This document shows positions 15,933 to 22,656 of a stretch of 39,068 bases of DNA, in pieces. The stretch comes from a virus. The translations under genes and the position numbers were made by a program. Position 1 is the first letter of the stretch, and the number at the start of each line of letters is the position of its first letter. The notes below the pieces were generated by a model. The model was given only the letters and a program-made list of their open reading frames with translations, ran no database searches and was not told the origin of the DNA. The DNA is taken from the IMG/VR virus record IMGVR_UViG_3300032241_002908, positions 1 through 39,068 of that record; one strand, given 5' to 3'.

Positions 15933-15939
15933 TATTTAT
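15933..15939 (+). promoter_or_regulatory. TATTTAT element before the nucleotidyltransferase
   Basis: AGATATTTAT ends four bases before the ATG at 15944. Confidence 0.35.
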
Positions 15940-15943
15940 AGGT

Positions 15944-16696
15944 ATGAATAATATTTTAAAAAGTTTCAAATTTAAAGATACACTATCACCAGAAATATGG
16001 GATAATGTTGAAACTAAGGATTTTTCTCAGATCAAGTTAAACCCAGAAGTCAGAAAACACATGTTGGAGGCTGCTCAGGTTTTCATTGAGTCTATTAATA
16101 TTGAACCTTTGGATGTTCATGATATAATGCTTGTTGGTAGTATTTGTAATTACAATTGGTCAAGTTTTTCCGACCTGGATATTCATATTGTTGTTGATAA
16201 AAGCAAAATAAGTGATAATCAAGATCTTGTGGATGAATTTTTAGATACCAAGAAAAAAGAATTTACTCAAAACCATGATATTAAGATAAAAGGTTTTGAT
16301 ATTGAAATGTACGTTCAGGATATTAATAGAGAAGATTTAAAATCTAAAGGTATGTACAGTGTTTTATATAACAAATGGGTATCTGAACCAATAACATATG
16401 GTGAAAAAATAGACAAGGAATCTATATTGAAAAAAGTCAAATCTTTTTATAAAGATTTGGATCATATAAAAGCTTCCACAAATACCGATGACAAGCTTAA
16501 AATGATCGAAAAATTGAAGGAAAAGATTAAAAGGTATAGACAGTCAGGATTGGATAAAAACGGCGAATTTGGCACAGAAAACATGGTTTTCAAATACTTA
16601 AGAAGGGTTGGATTCAATGAAGAATTGAGCGATTTGAAATACTCATTAATTGATAAGAAATTATCACTTGAAAACGAAGAAATGAATACTTTTTAG
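15944..16696 (+). CDS. Pol-beta-superfamily nucleotidyltransferase (250 aa)
   Basis: The signature is L-V-G-S (63-66), then S-D-L-D-I-H-I-V-V-D (76-85), with the metal-binding Asp pair at 77 and 79, and a third acidic residue in G-F-D-I-E-M-Y-V-Q-D (119/121). This is the minimal nucleotidyltransferase core that transfers an NMP to protein, RNA or a small molecule. The C-terminal ~100 residues are helical and charged. The N-terminus KSFKFKDTLSPEIWD is typical of phage members of this family. The substrate is unknown. The gene sits directly upstream of the putative internal head protein genes. Confidence 0.8.
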   Translation: MNNILKSFKFKDTLSPEIWDNVETKDFSQIKLNPEVRKHMLEAAQVFIESINIEPLDVHDIMLVGSICNYNWSSFSDLDIHIVVDKSKISDNQDLVDEFLDTKKKEFTQNHDIKIKGFDIEMYVQDINREDLKSKGMYSVLYNKWVSEPITYGEKIDKESILKKVKSFYKDLDHIKASTNTDDKLKMIEKLKEKIKRYRQSGLDKNGEFGTENMVFKYLRRVGFNEELSDLKYSLIDKKLSLENEEMNTF

Positions 16697-16735
16697 TATT
16701 TATAAACTATTTATAATAAGAATAAGACTATTTAT
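16697..16735 (+). promoter_or_regulatory. Three helically phased TATTTAT elements
   Basis: TATTTAT occurs at 16697-16703, 16708-16714 and 16729-16735. Starts are 11 and 21 bases apart, about one and two DNA helical turns. The last copy lies 16 bases before the ATG at 16752. Confidence 0.5.
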
Positions 16736-16751
16736 ATTAAATTAATTATAT

Positions 16752-17108
16752 ATGAGACCAATTGGTTCAGAAAAAATTCAAAATGTTGATGATAAATTAG
16801 CAAGAATTAAGCAAATTGCTGGCATCACTGAAAGTTCTAACAAAAATGATGTTAGTTCAACCATCATCCATGAAGCTACGGCTTCTAATGGTGATGAATA
16901 TGCTATTGTTCAAGAGAACAAATATGTTTATATCAAGAAAAAGATTAATGAATCATATGAGTATATGAGTGGTGTTAATAACATTAAAGAATTCTCATAT
17001 AAAACAACTGCTGATGCTCTTAAACATCTAAATTTGATGTTTAAAGAAATCAACGAATTGAATGAACACGCTCAACAAGTTGATATTTTAAAAAAAAAAG
17101 TAGTATAG
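16752..17108 (+). CDS. Putative head-associated protein, N-terminal part of a likely frameshift pair (118 aa)
   Basis: The first 27 residues end in A-G-I-T-E-S, fitting an I-x-E prohead-protease site after a helical targeting segment. The rest is a compact alpha/beta domain (EYAIVQENKYVYIKKKINE) with a helix DALKHLNLMFKEINEL. The gene ends in ILKKKVV across an A10 run. In the -1 frame the run continues KKKSSIDERFVIKVKQPAQ into the next gene, which has no ATG at its start. The two frames probably encode one protein, either by -1 frameshifting on the A-run or because the run is miscounted. Confidence 0.7.
   Translation: MRPIGSEKIQNVDDKLARIKQIAGITESSNKNDVSSTIIHEATASNGDEYAIVQENKYVYIKKKINESYEYMSGVNNIKEFSYKTTADALKHLNLMFKEINELNEHAQQVDILKKKVV
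17091..17101 (+). other. A10-G slippery run joining two reading frames
   Basis: Ten consecutive A residues (17090-17099) precede G-TAG-TATAG. In the zero frame the codons are TTA AAA AAA AAA GTA GTA TAG. A slip of -1 on A-AAA-AAA gives AGT AGT ATA GAT and an open frame to 17953. A-rich heptamers of this type are known -1 frameshift sites (for example in dnaX). Confidence 0.55.
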
Positions 17109-17119
17109 ATGAACGTTTT

Positions 17120-17953
17120 GTGATCAAGGTTAAACAACCTGCACAAGCATCTATTCCTGTACAACCTACTCAAGAAGCAATCCCTCAACCAGATATGACG
17201 GCACCGACACCTGATGTTGGTGCTGTTGATTTTTCACAACAACCTCAACCTATGGCCGACCCAAATGCGTCAGCTGCCCCAGAAGTTCCGATGACAACAC
17301 CTGATATGGGCGCTGGTACTGAAGGTGGTGAGGAAATGACATTTAATGAAATACAAAAAACAACTGGAAAACTTGCTCAAGACATGCGTGAGATTGCACA
17401 ACAACTAACAAATAAAGAATATAAATATATAATTAATTCTGTTTTATCCGCTGTTGATGTTACTAAGTTAACAGATAAGGACAAGGAACAGATTATGAAT
17501 AAATTGAATGGTAAAGAAGAGGCTCAACAAGATGCAAATCTTTCTGAGGTAGAAGGAGATGATGATAATGAAGACAACACTTACGCATGGGTTAAAGACT
17601 TCATGGCTGTACCTATAATTTCCAAAATAGTTAAAATGGCTGGTTTGGATAATTATGAAAATCAAGCAAGTTTAGCATTCGATATATCTGACGCAATAAG
17701 AGTGTATATCAATGATTATAATGAGGATATACCTTTTATCCACTATTTAGAATCTATTTTATACAAATTTAAGTACAAACCAAGTCCACTTTTGAGAGGT
17801 TATAACGATCTTGATGAAGATGGTAAAGATGTGTATCTTTCACTTGTAAAATTTGGTGAAATGGAAGATAGCCAAAAGATGATTAATGAGGAAAAACAGA
17901 CTATTTATAGTGATATAATAAAAGACATTAAAAAAAAGTTAAATAAAATATAA
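17120..17953 (+). CDS. Putative head-associated protein, C-terminal part of the frameshift pair (277 aa)
   Basis: Residues about 5-75 are a Pro/Gln/Ala/Thr-rich linker, then a helical domain follows (about 75-277, EMTFNEIQKTTGKLAQDMREIA onward) with an acidic patch around 140-150. The only nearby start is GTG at 17120, and the frame is open upstream into the A10 run that ends the preceding gene. I therefore think it is normally made as the C-terminal part of a ~400-residue fusion. The stop overlaps the next ATG by one base (TAATG). No enzyme motif is present. Confidence 0.65.
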   Translation: MIKVKQPAQASIPVQPTQEAIPQPDMTAPTPDVGAVDFSQQPQPMADPNASAAPEVPMTTPDMGAGTEGGEEMTFNEIQKTTGKLAQDMREIAQQLTNKEYKYIINSVLSAVDVTKLTDKDKEQIMNKLNGKEEAQQDANLSEVEGDDDNEDNTYAWVKDFMAVPIISKIVKMAGLDNYENQASLAFDISDAIRVYINDYNEDIPFIHYLESILYKFKYKPSPLLRGYNDLDEDGKDVYLSLVKFGEMEDSQKMINEEKQTIYSDIIKDIKKKLNKI

Positions 17954-18714
17954 TGGAAAAGAAATTATCATTAAACGAATCCCTTGATAGACAAAGAAAA
18001 CTAATGGGATTGAACGAAACAATGAGCTACGAATTTAAGGAAGGTGGCTACGCTGAATATTCTAAACCAATGGAAGAAAGTGAACATGATGAAGAGGAAG
18101 GTGAATTGGATGAAATTTTTGGTATAAATACCGCTATTAAAGGTGCTATTGGGGGTGCAATGCAAGGTGCTAAAAAAGCTATAATGCTGAGAAAGATTAA
18201 CAACCAAATTAAAGCATTGCAAAAAACCATTCAACAAATGACTCAATTTGTGAACAAAAGTGATGGTCAATTTAATCAGCTTAAATCGATGCAACAGCAA
18301 GTAGCTCAATTAGGTGCTAATGACCCAATCGTTAAACAAATGACAACAGTATTTGGTAACATGGGTACTACATGGAAAGCTCAAAAAGATTCTTTAGCTC
18401 AAATGTCACAATTTGTAACATCATTGAGCCAAGCGTCTGCAACTGGAGCAGCACAAGCTGATAAAGAAGCAGCAACGCAATCTAACGCTCAGGGTGCGAC
18501 TGCTCAAAGTGGACAAACTACCCAACCAGCTCCAGGAACAACTGGAACAACAACACAGGCTCCAGAAACACAAGCGGCTCCAGGAACAGCTGGAACAACA
18601 ACACAGGCTGCAAAAACTCCAGAAGTTGATAAAAATGGTAAACCATTGAATCAAAGTCAATTAAATGCAAGAAATGCTGCAAAAAATAATAAAGCTGCAA
18701 CAACAACAGTATAA
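17953..18714 (+). CDS. Putative internal head protein with capsid-targeting-like N-terminus (253 aa)
   Basis: The N-terminus contains SLNESLDRQRKLMGLNET, nearly the same as that of the next gene, with L-N-E at 7-9 and 20-22 as candidate prohead-protease sites. After an acidic stretch (about 30-52) there is a Gly/Ala-containing segment (FGINTAIKGAIGGAMQGAKKAI), a Gln-rich helical region (about 75-165) and a low-complexity Ala/Thr/Gln/Pro tail with a 16-residue repeat. No enzymatic motif. By analogy with T4 internal proteins it is probably packaged in the prohead and trimmed (inference). Confidence 0.7.
   Translation: MEKKLSLNESLDRQRKLMGLNETMSYEFKEGGYAEYSKPMEESEHDEEEGELDEIFGINTAIKGAIGGAMQGAKKAIMLRKINNQIKALQKTIQQMTQFVNKSDGQFNQLKSMQQQVAQLGANDPIVKQMTTVFGNMGTTWKAQKDSLAQMSQFVTSLSQASATGAAQADKEAATQSNAQGATAQSGQTTQPAPGTTGTTTQAPETQAAPGTAGTTTQAAKTPEVDKNGKPLNQSQLNARNAAKNNKAATTTV
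18529..18609 (+). repeat. 33-nt direct repeat, two copies, inside the internal head protein gene
   Basis: Copies at 18529-18561 and 18577-18609 differ at one base and are offset by 48 bases (16 codons). They encode the A-P-G-T-x-G-T-T-T-Q-A low-complexity tail. Length variation by slippage or recombination is likely here. Confidence 0.8.
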
Positions 18715-18717
18715 TAT

Positions 18718-19959
18718 ATGAAAAAACCACTATTAGAATCACTTAATAAGCAAAGAAAACTAATGGGTTTAAATGAATTTTTAGATCCATCAGTTAATAT
18801 TGACGCTAAGGGTGCTCTATCTGGTAATAAACTTGATCTTGGTATTATTCCTTTAGAGGAATTCGAGGAAGAAGATCCAGAACCAGATGAACAAGACGAT
18901 GACATGGATTATCACGATGATGATATGGATCATCATGATGATGACCCTGAAGATTATCGTAGCGATGATGAACGTGATTTCTATAGACTAAAATCCAATG
19001 ATGATTTTGCGGATAGGTTCGAAAGAGATTATCCAGATCCAAATGAAAGAGAATGGATGTACAATAGATATAGTCCTGATTGGGGGATGAATGAAGATTA
19101 TTATAAGGGAGATGAGGATTATAGCAATATAACTGAAAATTTAATCAACAGATTAAACAATATCAATGAAGGTCTTGCAACATATTGGTTACCAAAAGGA
19201 CAAAAACCTTTACAAAATATTGGAACACCTGATTGGGGTTTAAAAACTGGTTTCAAAACTGGTGTAAATGCTTATACATTTAATTTTTATGGTAAAAGAT
19301 GGAGTTCTATAGCCAAAAGAATTACTAAAGATTTAAATAATAAGGTTATGCCAACGTTGAATAAATTAATACCGCTTGTTTCTGAGTTAAACAAATTATA
19401 TGTTGATGTTCAAAAAAATGGTGCTGAGTTCGAAGAATTTAAACCAATAGAAAAACTACAGAATGATATAAATAATTTTTTTAATATCATAAAAAAGGCT
19501 CAAGCAGCACTTTCATCAGATGATAAAGGGGTTGACAATTCATCTGCTCAAGAACCAGAGGTTCAAGCTTTGGCTAATAAAGCTAATCAAGCTATAAAGT
19601 CTAACGATCCAAATCAAAAAAATGATGTTGCGAAACAAACACAGAAGGAGTTACAAAAGGCTAATCAAGAAGGAGATACAATAAGTGTTAAAGCCCTTAC
19701 AGATATATTAAAATCTTTGAATATAGGTTATAATATTACAAACGTTAATGCTAATGGTACAGATAACACAAATATTTTAAGTCAAAATGCTGCTCAAAAT
19801 AAAAAAGTTGTACCAGCAAAAGCGGCTCCAAAAAAAGTACCTAAAAAAACTCCAACTAAACAAAAAAAATCTGATTCAAAAACCCCATCTAATCAAACCA
19901 ATACTGGTGTACCAAAATTTAATACTTCCACAACTACTGACGATAATACAAATACTTAA
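18718..19959 (+). CDS. Putative internal head protein with capsid-targeting-like N-terminus and Asp/His-rich tract (413 aa)
   Basis: The N-terminus SLNKQRKLMGLNEF copies the targeting-like segment of the preceding gene, with L-L-E at 5-7 and L-N-E at 18-20. Residues about 42-80 form a striking Asp/Glu/His tract (repeated D-D-M-D-x-H-D-D units). A Tyr/Asp-rich stretch, a central domain (about 150-260: TYWLPKGQ...) and a Lys/Pro/Thr-rich tail follow. The Asp/His tract could bind metal, and the basic tail could bind DNA; both are inference. The gene ends right before a strong terminator, closing the 15.9-20 kb unit. Confidence 0.7.
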   Translation: MKKPLLESLNKQRKLMGLNEFLDPSVNIDAKGALSGNKLDLGIIPLEEFEEEDPEPDEQDDDMDYHDDDMDHHDDDPEDYRSDDERDFYRLKSNDDFADRFERDYPDPNEREWMYNRYSPDWGMNEDYYKGDEDYSNITENLINRLNNINEGLATYWLPKGQKPLQNIGTPDWGLKTGFKTGVNAYTFNFYGKRWSSIAKRITKDLNNKVMPTLNKLIPLVSELNKLYVDVQKNGAEFEEFKPIEKLQNDINNFFNIIKKAQAALSSDDKGVDNSSAQEPEVQALANKANQAIKSNDPNQKNDVAKQTQKELQKANQEGDTISVKALTDILKSLNIGYNITNVNANGTDNTNILSQNAAQNKKVVPAKAAPKKVPKKTPTKQKKSDSKTPSNQTNTGVPKFNTSTTTDDNTNT

Positions 19960-19963
19960 AATT

Positions 19964-19988
19964 AACCCACAGAAATGTGGGTTTTTTT
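19964..19988 (+). terminator. Rho-independent terminator
   Basis: The stem AACCCACA/TGTGGGTT has a GAAA loop and is followed by a T-run, five bases after the stop at 19959. Confidence 0.88.
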
Positions 19989-20024
19989 ATTTGGTTTTTT
20001 GAATATTTTTTATTACTCGTGTTT

Positions 20025-20090
20025 ATGAACAAGTTAATAGGAATTATCGGTTTAAAACGATCTGGGGTGACGATTTTTAATATAGTTTAA
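20025..20090 (+). pseudogene. Truncated 5' fragment of the dNMP kinase gene
   Basis: The frame from ATG at 20025 begins MNKLIGIIGLKRSG, matching residues 3-15 of the intact kinase at 20258 (KKLIGCIGLARSG) at about ten of thirteen positions. It then diverges and stops within seven codons. The break falls inside the P-loop. A homing-endonuclease-like remnant follows, so this mirrors the thyA locus at 12485. Confidence 0.75.
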
Positions 20091-20218
20091 TTAAAGAACA
20101 CAGATCAATTGAGGATGCTATGAAATTTGTTAATGGGCGTGGAAGTGGTATTAGAAATGTTTGTAATAATAAACCTAATTATAAAACAGCTTATGGGTAT
20201 ATTTGGAAATTCAAATAA
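20081..20218 (+). pseudogene. C-terminal remnant of a homing endonuclease (NUMOD1/IENR1 module)
   Basis: An open frame of about 45 codons without a proper start encodes SLIKEHRSIEDAMKFVNG, then SGIRNVCNNKPNYKTAYG, and ends YIWKFK. This is the pattern of the NUMOD1/IENR1 DNA-binding module that ends many GIY-YIG and HNH homing endonucleases: a helix with S-I-x-D-A, then I-x-x-V-C-x-x-K, then A-x-G-Y-x-W-K. The nuclease domain is gone. The rest of the 298-base stretch between 19960 and 20257 shows nothing else recognisable. Confidence 0.7.
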
Positions 20219-20257
20219 TTTTACATATTATTGTAATAACTAAAAAATATAGATTAT

Positions 20258-20830
20258 ATGAAAAAAAAATTAATAGGTTGTATAGGATTAGCTCGTTCTG
20301 GCAAAGATACAACTGCCGATTTTCTTTGCAAATATCACAAATACAACAAATATAGTTTTGCTGACCCACTAAAACGTGGTTGTATGGCCATGTTCGGATT
20401 CACCGAAGAACAAGTGTTCGGTGATGCAAAAGATATTATTGATCCTGTATGGGGTTGTACTCCAAGAGATATATTAAAGGTTATGGGAACTGAGGTTTCT
20501 CAATATGATTTACAGAATCATATACCAGCTTTTAAAGAAATAGGTAGATTGATTTGGGTTAAAAGATTTGAACAATGGTATAAATCAAATACAGATAATA
20601 GTGTTGTAATATCTGATGTTAGATTTATACATGAAGCTGATTCCATTGTAAAAATGGGTGGGGAAATATGGAGAGTTGATAGACCAGGAATGAACGTTGG
20701 TGATTTCCACGCATCAGAAAAAGAAATGTTTGATATAAAATATAATCATTTAATAATTAATGATGGTACATTAGATGATTTATATTTTAAGGTTGATAAT
20801 ATTCTTATAAATGATATTGTATCAAAATAA
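20258..20830 (+). CDS. Deoxynucleoside monophosphate kinase, T4 gp1-like (190 aa)
   Basis: The P-loop GLARSGKDT spans residues 10-18. The downstream YSFADPLKRGC, a W-G-C-T-P-R-D-I-L segment (about 68-76), VVISDVRFIHEA and IWRVDRPG are characteristic of the phage dNMP kinase family that phosphorylates dTMP, dGMP and hydroxymethylated or unmodified dCMP in T4. The length (190) is close to T4 gp1 (241) minus insertions. It acts after ThyA (13342) to supply dNTP precursors. A broken copy of its first codons and an endonuclease remnant lie just upstream; the gene ends at a bidirectional terminator. Confidence 0.9.
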   Translation: MKKKLIGCIGLARSGKDTTADFLCKYHKYNKYSFADPLKRGCMAMFGFTEEQVFGDAKDIIDPVWGCTPRDILKVMGTEVSQYDLQNHIPAFKEIGRLIWVKRFEQWYKSNTDNSVVISDVRFIHEADSIVKMGGEIWRVDRPGMNVGDFHASEKEMFDIKYNHLIINDGTLDDLYFKVDNILINDIVSK

Positions 20831-20831
20831 A

Positions 20832-20859
20832 AAATGGCTGGAAAAAATTCCAGCCATTT
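20832..20859. terminator. Strong bidirectional terminator between kinase and capsid genes
   Basis: A perfect 12-bp stem AAATGGCTGGAA/TTCCAGCCATTT with a four-base loop separates the convergent dNMP kinase and major capsid protein genes. Confidence 0.88.
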
Positions 20860-20883
20860 CTGTATAGTGTATAGATAATTCGA

Positions 20884-22620
20884 TTATCTAAAGCTATCGA
20901 TACCAAATGATACCACATTTCTAACTTTGATCACACCATAGTAACGGTTGTTAACCATTTTCTTAGCGTACCTTGTCATCAAACCTTTCACAGGAGCGAA
21001 AGTGAATGGGTTATACATTGTTGGTGTCAATTGCATTGGCACGTATGGAGCGTACACATAACCAGTGTCTAACAATGATGTACCTTTGTGTCCCATAAGG
21101 ATTGTGTCTGCTGGGAAGTAAGGATCACGATAAACTTGGTAGCGACCACCTAAAGCACCGATTCTTTCGATACCCATGTTATATTTATCTTGCTCAGGAG
21201 CAGCGTTAGATACGTGGAAATATTCCAAGTCATCGAAGATAGCTGAAATTTCAGCAGAGCATACGATGAAGTTAGCACCACCTCTTAAAGTTGCTTTATG
21301 GATTTGAGCAGAAACTTGGTTGATAGCAGTCATCAAAGTTTGGTTCCATTCTTTTTGAGTATAGAATGCAGCAGTGTTTGATGTATCGATACCACGACCA
21401 GTAGAACCTTTATAATCCCATGCCAATCTCCAAGCAGCACCTCTACGTAAGTCACGTAAGATTTCTCTGTCGATTTCAGCAGCAACTTGTTCAGACAATA
21501 AAGCTGTCAATTCAGCTTCAGCGTCAATGTTGTGGAATGCACTAACATCTTGAGCAAGTTCTGGAGACCATTGTGCTCTTAATTTTCTTTCAATAACAGA
21601 TACAGTTACTGATTTAATCTCGAAGCTTACTTCACCCATATCATCAGCAAGTTCCAATGATTTGTAGATTTTAGCACCTACAGTAACGTTAGAAAGAGCT
21701 AATTTATTAGTGTCATAGTTATAAAGCTGTACATAAGTGTAAGCGTTTGTACCGTTATCAGTCATTAACTGTAATCCGTACTTTTGAGTAGCGAAATTAA
21801 AGTCTAAAGCTGCACCAGTTGCAACATTACCGTAACCAGCAGTAGCAGTCAAACTTAATGTTGACAAGAATTCTTCAGCGTTTTCGAACAAATACTGACC
21901 AGGATTTTCACCTTCATAAGTAGAAGTAGACAAACCTAATGATGTCAATACTTGGTTAACTGTAGAAAGTGCAAATTGTACTTTTACAATAGCGCTTGCT
22001 GGAACTGATGATGTACCACCAGAAATATTAACTACGAATGGAGCTATTGGAGCAAAACCATCGTTTGGTTGAGAGTGACCCCATGGAGTTCTTGTGTATG
22101 CGAAAGTATGAGCAGTAGCACCAGAGTAAGAACCTAAGCTACCAGTGATAGCTACAGCAGCACCCTTAGATTTATCATACATACCATCTTCACCATAGAA
22201 CGCATCGTAAAGATTTACGTTATCGCTGAAACCGTTACCAGCGTCCATTGCCATTTGGTTAGTACCAGTAGCACTGAAAGCAGATGAACCGATTTTAGGT
22301 ACGAAGTAGAACAATTTACCGATTGGTAAGTTCAACGCTTGTACTGAAACGATTTCGTTAGCTAATAATTTTGAGAATACTCTTCTCAAGATTGGAAACA
22401 CAACGGTTTCAAATGAACCCTCAACGCCTAAAGCAGTTGATTCGTTTAACATCCAAGAAGCTTGGTTCTCGAATAATTGAGCGATGTTTTCTTTAGAATG
22501 ACCTTTAAGACCTTCTAAAAGACCTAAGTCATCCCACCTGTTGATTACATCTTCTCTTACAAGTTTCAAGTGGTTAACGCTCACGTTACCAACTCTACCT
22601 GATTCTAATAATGCACCCAT
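20884..22620 (-). CDS. Major capsid protein, T4 gp23-like (578 aa)
   Basis: The N-terminal 60 residues form a propeptide ending in ENQASWMLNE, with L-N-E at 58-60. This corresponds to the T4 gp23 site cleaved by the prohead protease after residue 65. The mature part starts STALGVEG and continues with the conserved FPILRRVFSKLLANEIVSVQALN, the gp23 signature, then a HK97-type fold with a long insertion. The C-terminal region has PYVPMQLTPTMYNPFTFAPVKGLMTRYAKKMV, again gp23-like. Base composition is less AT-rich than its neighbours, as expected for a highly expressed gene. It lies 36 bases after the scaffold gene and closes the head operon. Confidence 0.95.
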   Translation of the reverse strand: MGALLESGRVGNVSVNHLKLVREDVINRWDDLGLLEGLKGHSKENIAQLFENQASWMLNESTALGVEGSFETVVFPILRRVFSKLLANEIVSVQALNLPIGKLFYFVPKIGSSAFSATGTNQMAMDAGNGFSDNVNLYDAFYGEDGMYDKSKGAAVAITGSLGSYSGATAHTFAYTRTPWGHSQPNDGFAPIAPFVVNISGGTSSVPASAIVKVQFALSTVNQVLTSLGLSTSTYEGENPGQYLFENAEEFLSTLSLTATAGYGNVATGAALDFNFATQKYGLQLMTDNGTNAYTYVQLYNYDTNKLALSNVTVGAKIYKSLELADDMGEVSFEIKSVTVSVIERKLRAQWSPELAQDVSAFHNIDAEAELTALLSEQVAAEIDREILRDLRRGAAWRLAWDYKGSTGRGIDTSNTAAFYTQKEWNQTLMTAINQVSAQIHKATLRGGANFIVCSAEISAIFDDLEYFHVSNAAPEQDKYNMGIERIGALGGRYQVYRDPYFPADTILMGHKGTSLLDTGYVYAPYVPMQLTPTMYNPFTFAPVKGLMTRYAKKMVNNRYYGVIKVRNVVSFGIDSFR

Positions 22621-22656
22621 TTTATTTGGTTTTTGTTTTTTGTTTTATTGTTATTA

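Noticed and set aside
17109-17123. ATG at 17109 as the start of the 277-residue gene
   Set aside because: That ATG frame ends in TGA after four codons; the gene frame is different and lacks an ATG.
18529-18609. Repeats as a CRISPR-like or regulatory array
   Set aside because: Only two copies, in frame and coding for a low-complexity protein tail, so a coding repeat explains them.
22621-22656. TATTTAT-type promoter directly before the major capsid gene
   Set aside because: The 36-base gap has no TATTTAT on the coding strand; the AATAAATAA-like run belongs to the last codons of the scaffold gene, so the capsid is probably read from upstream.
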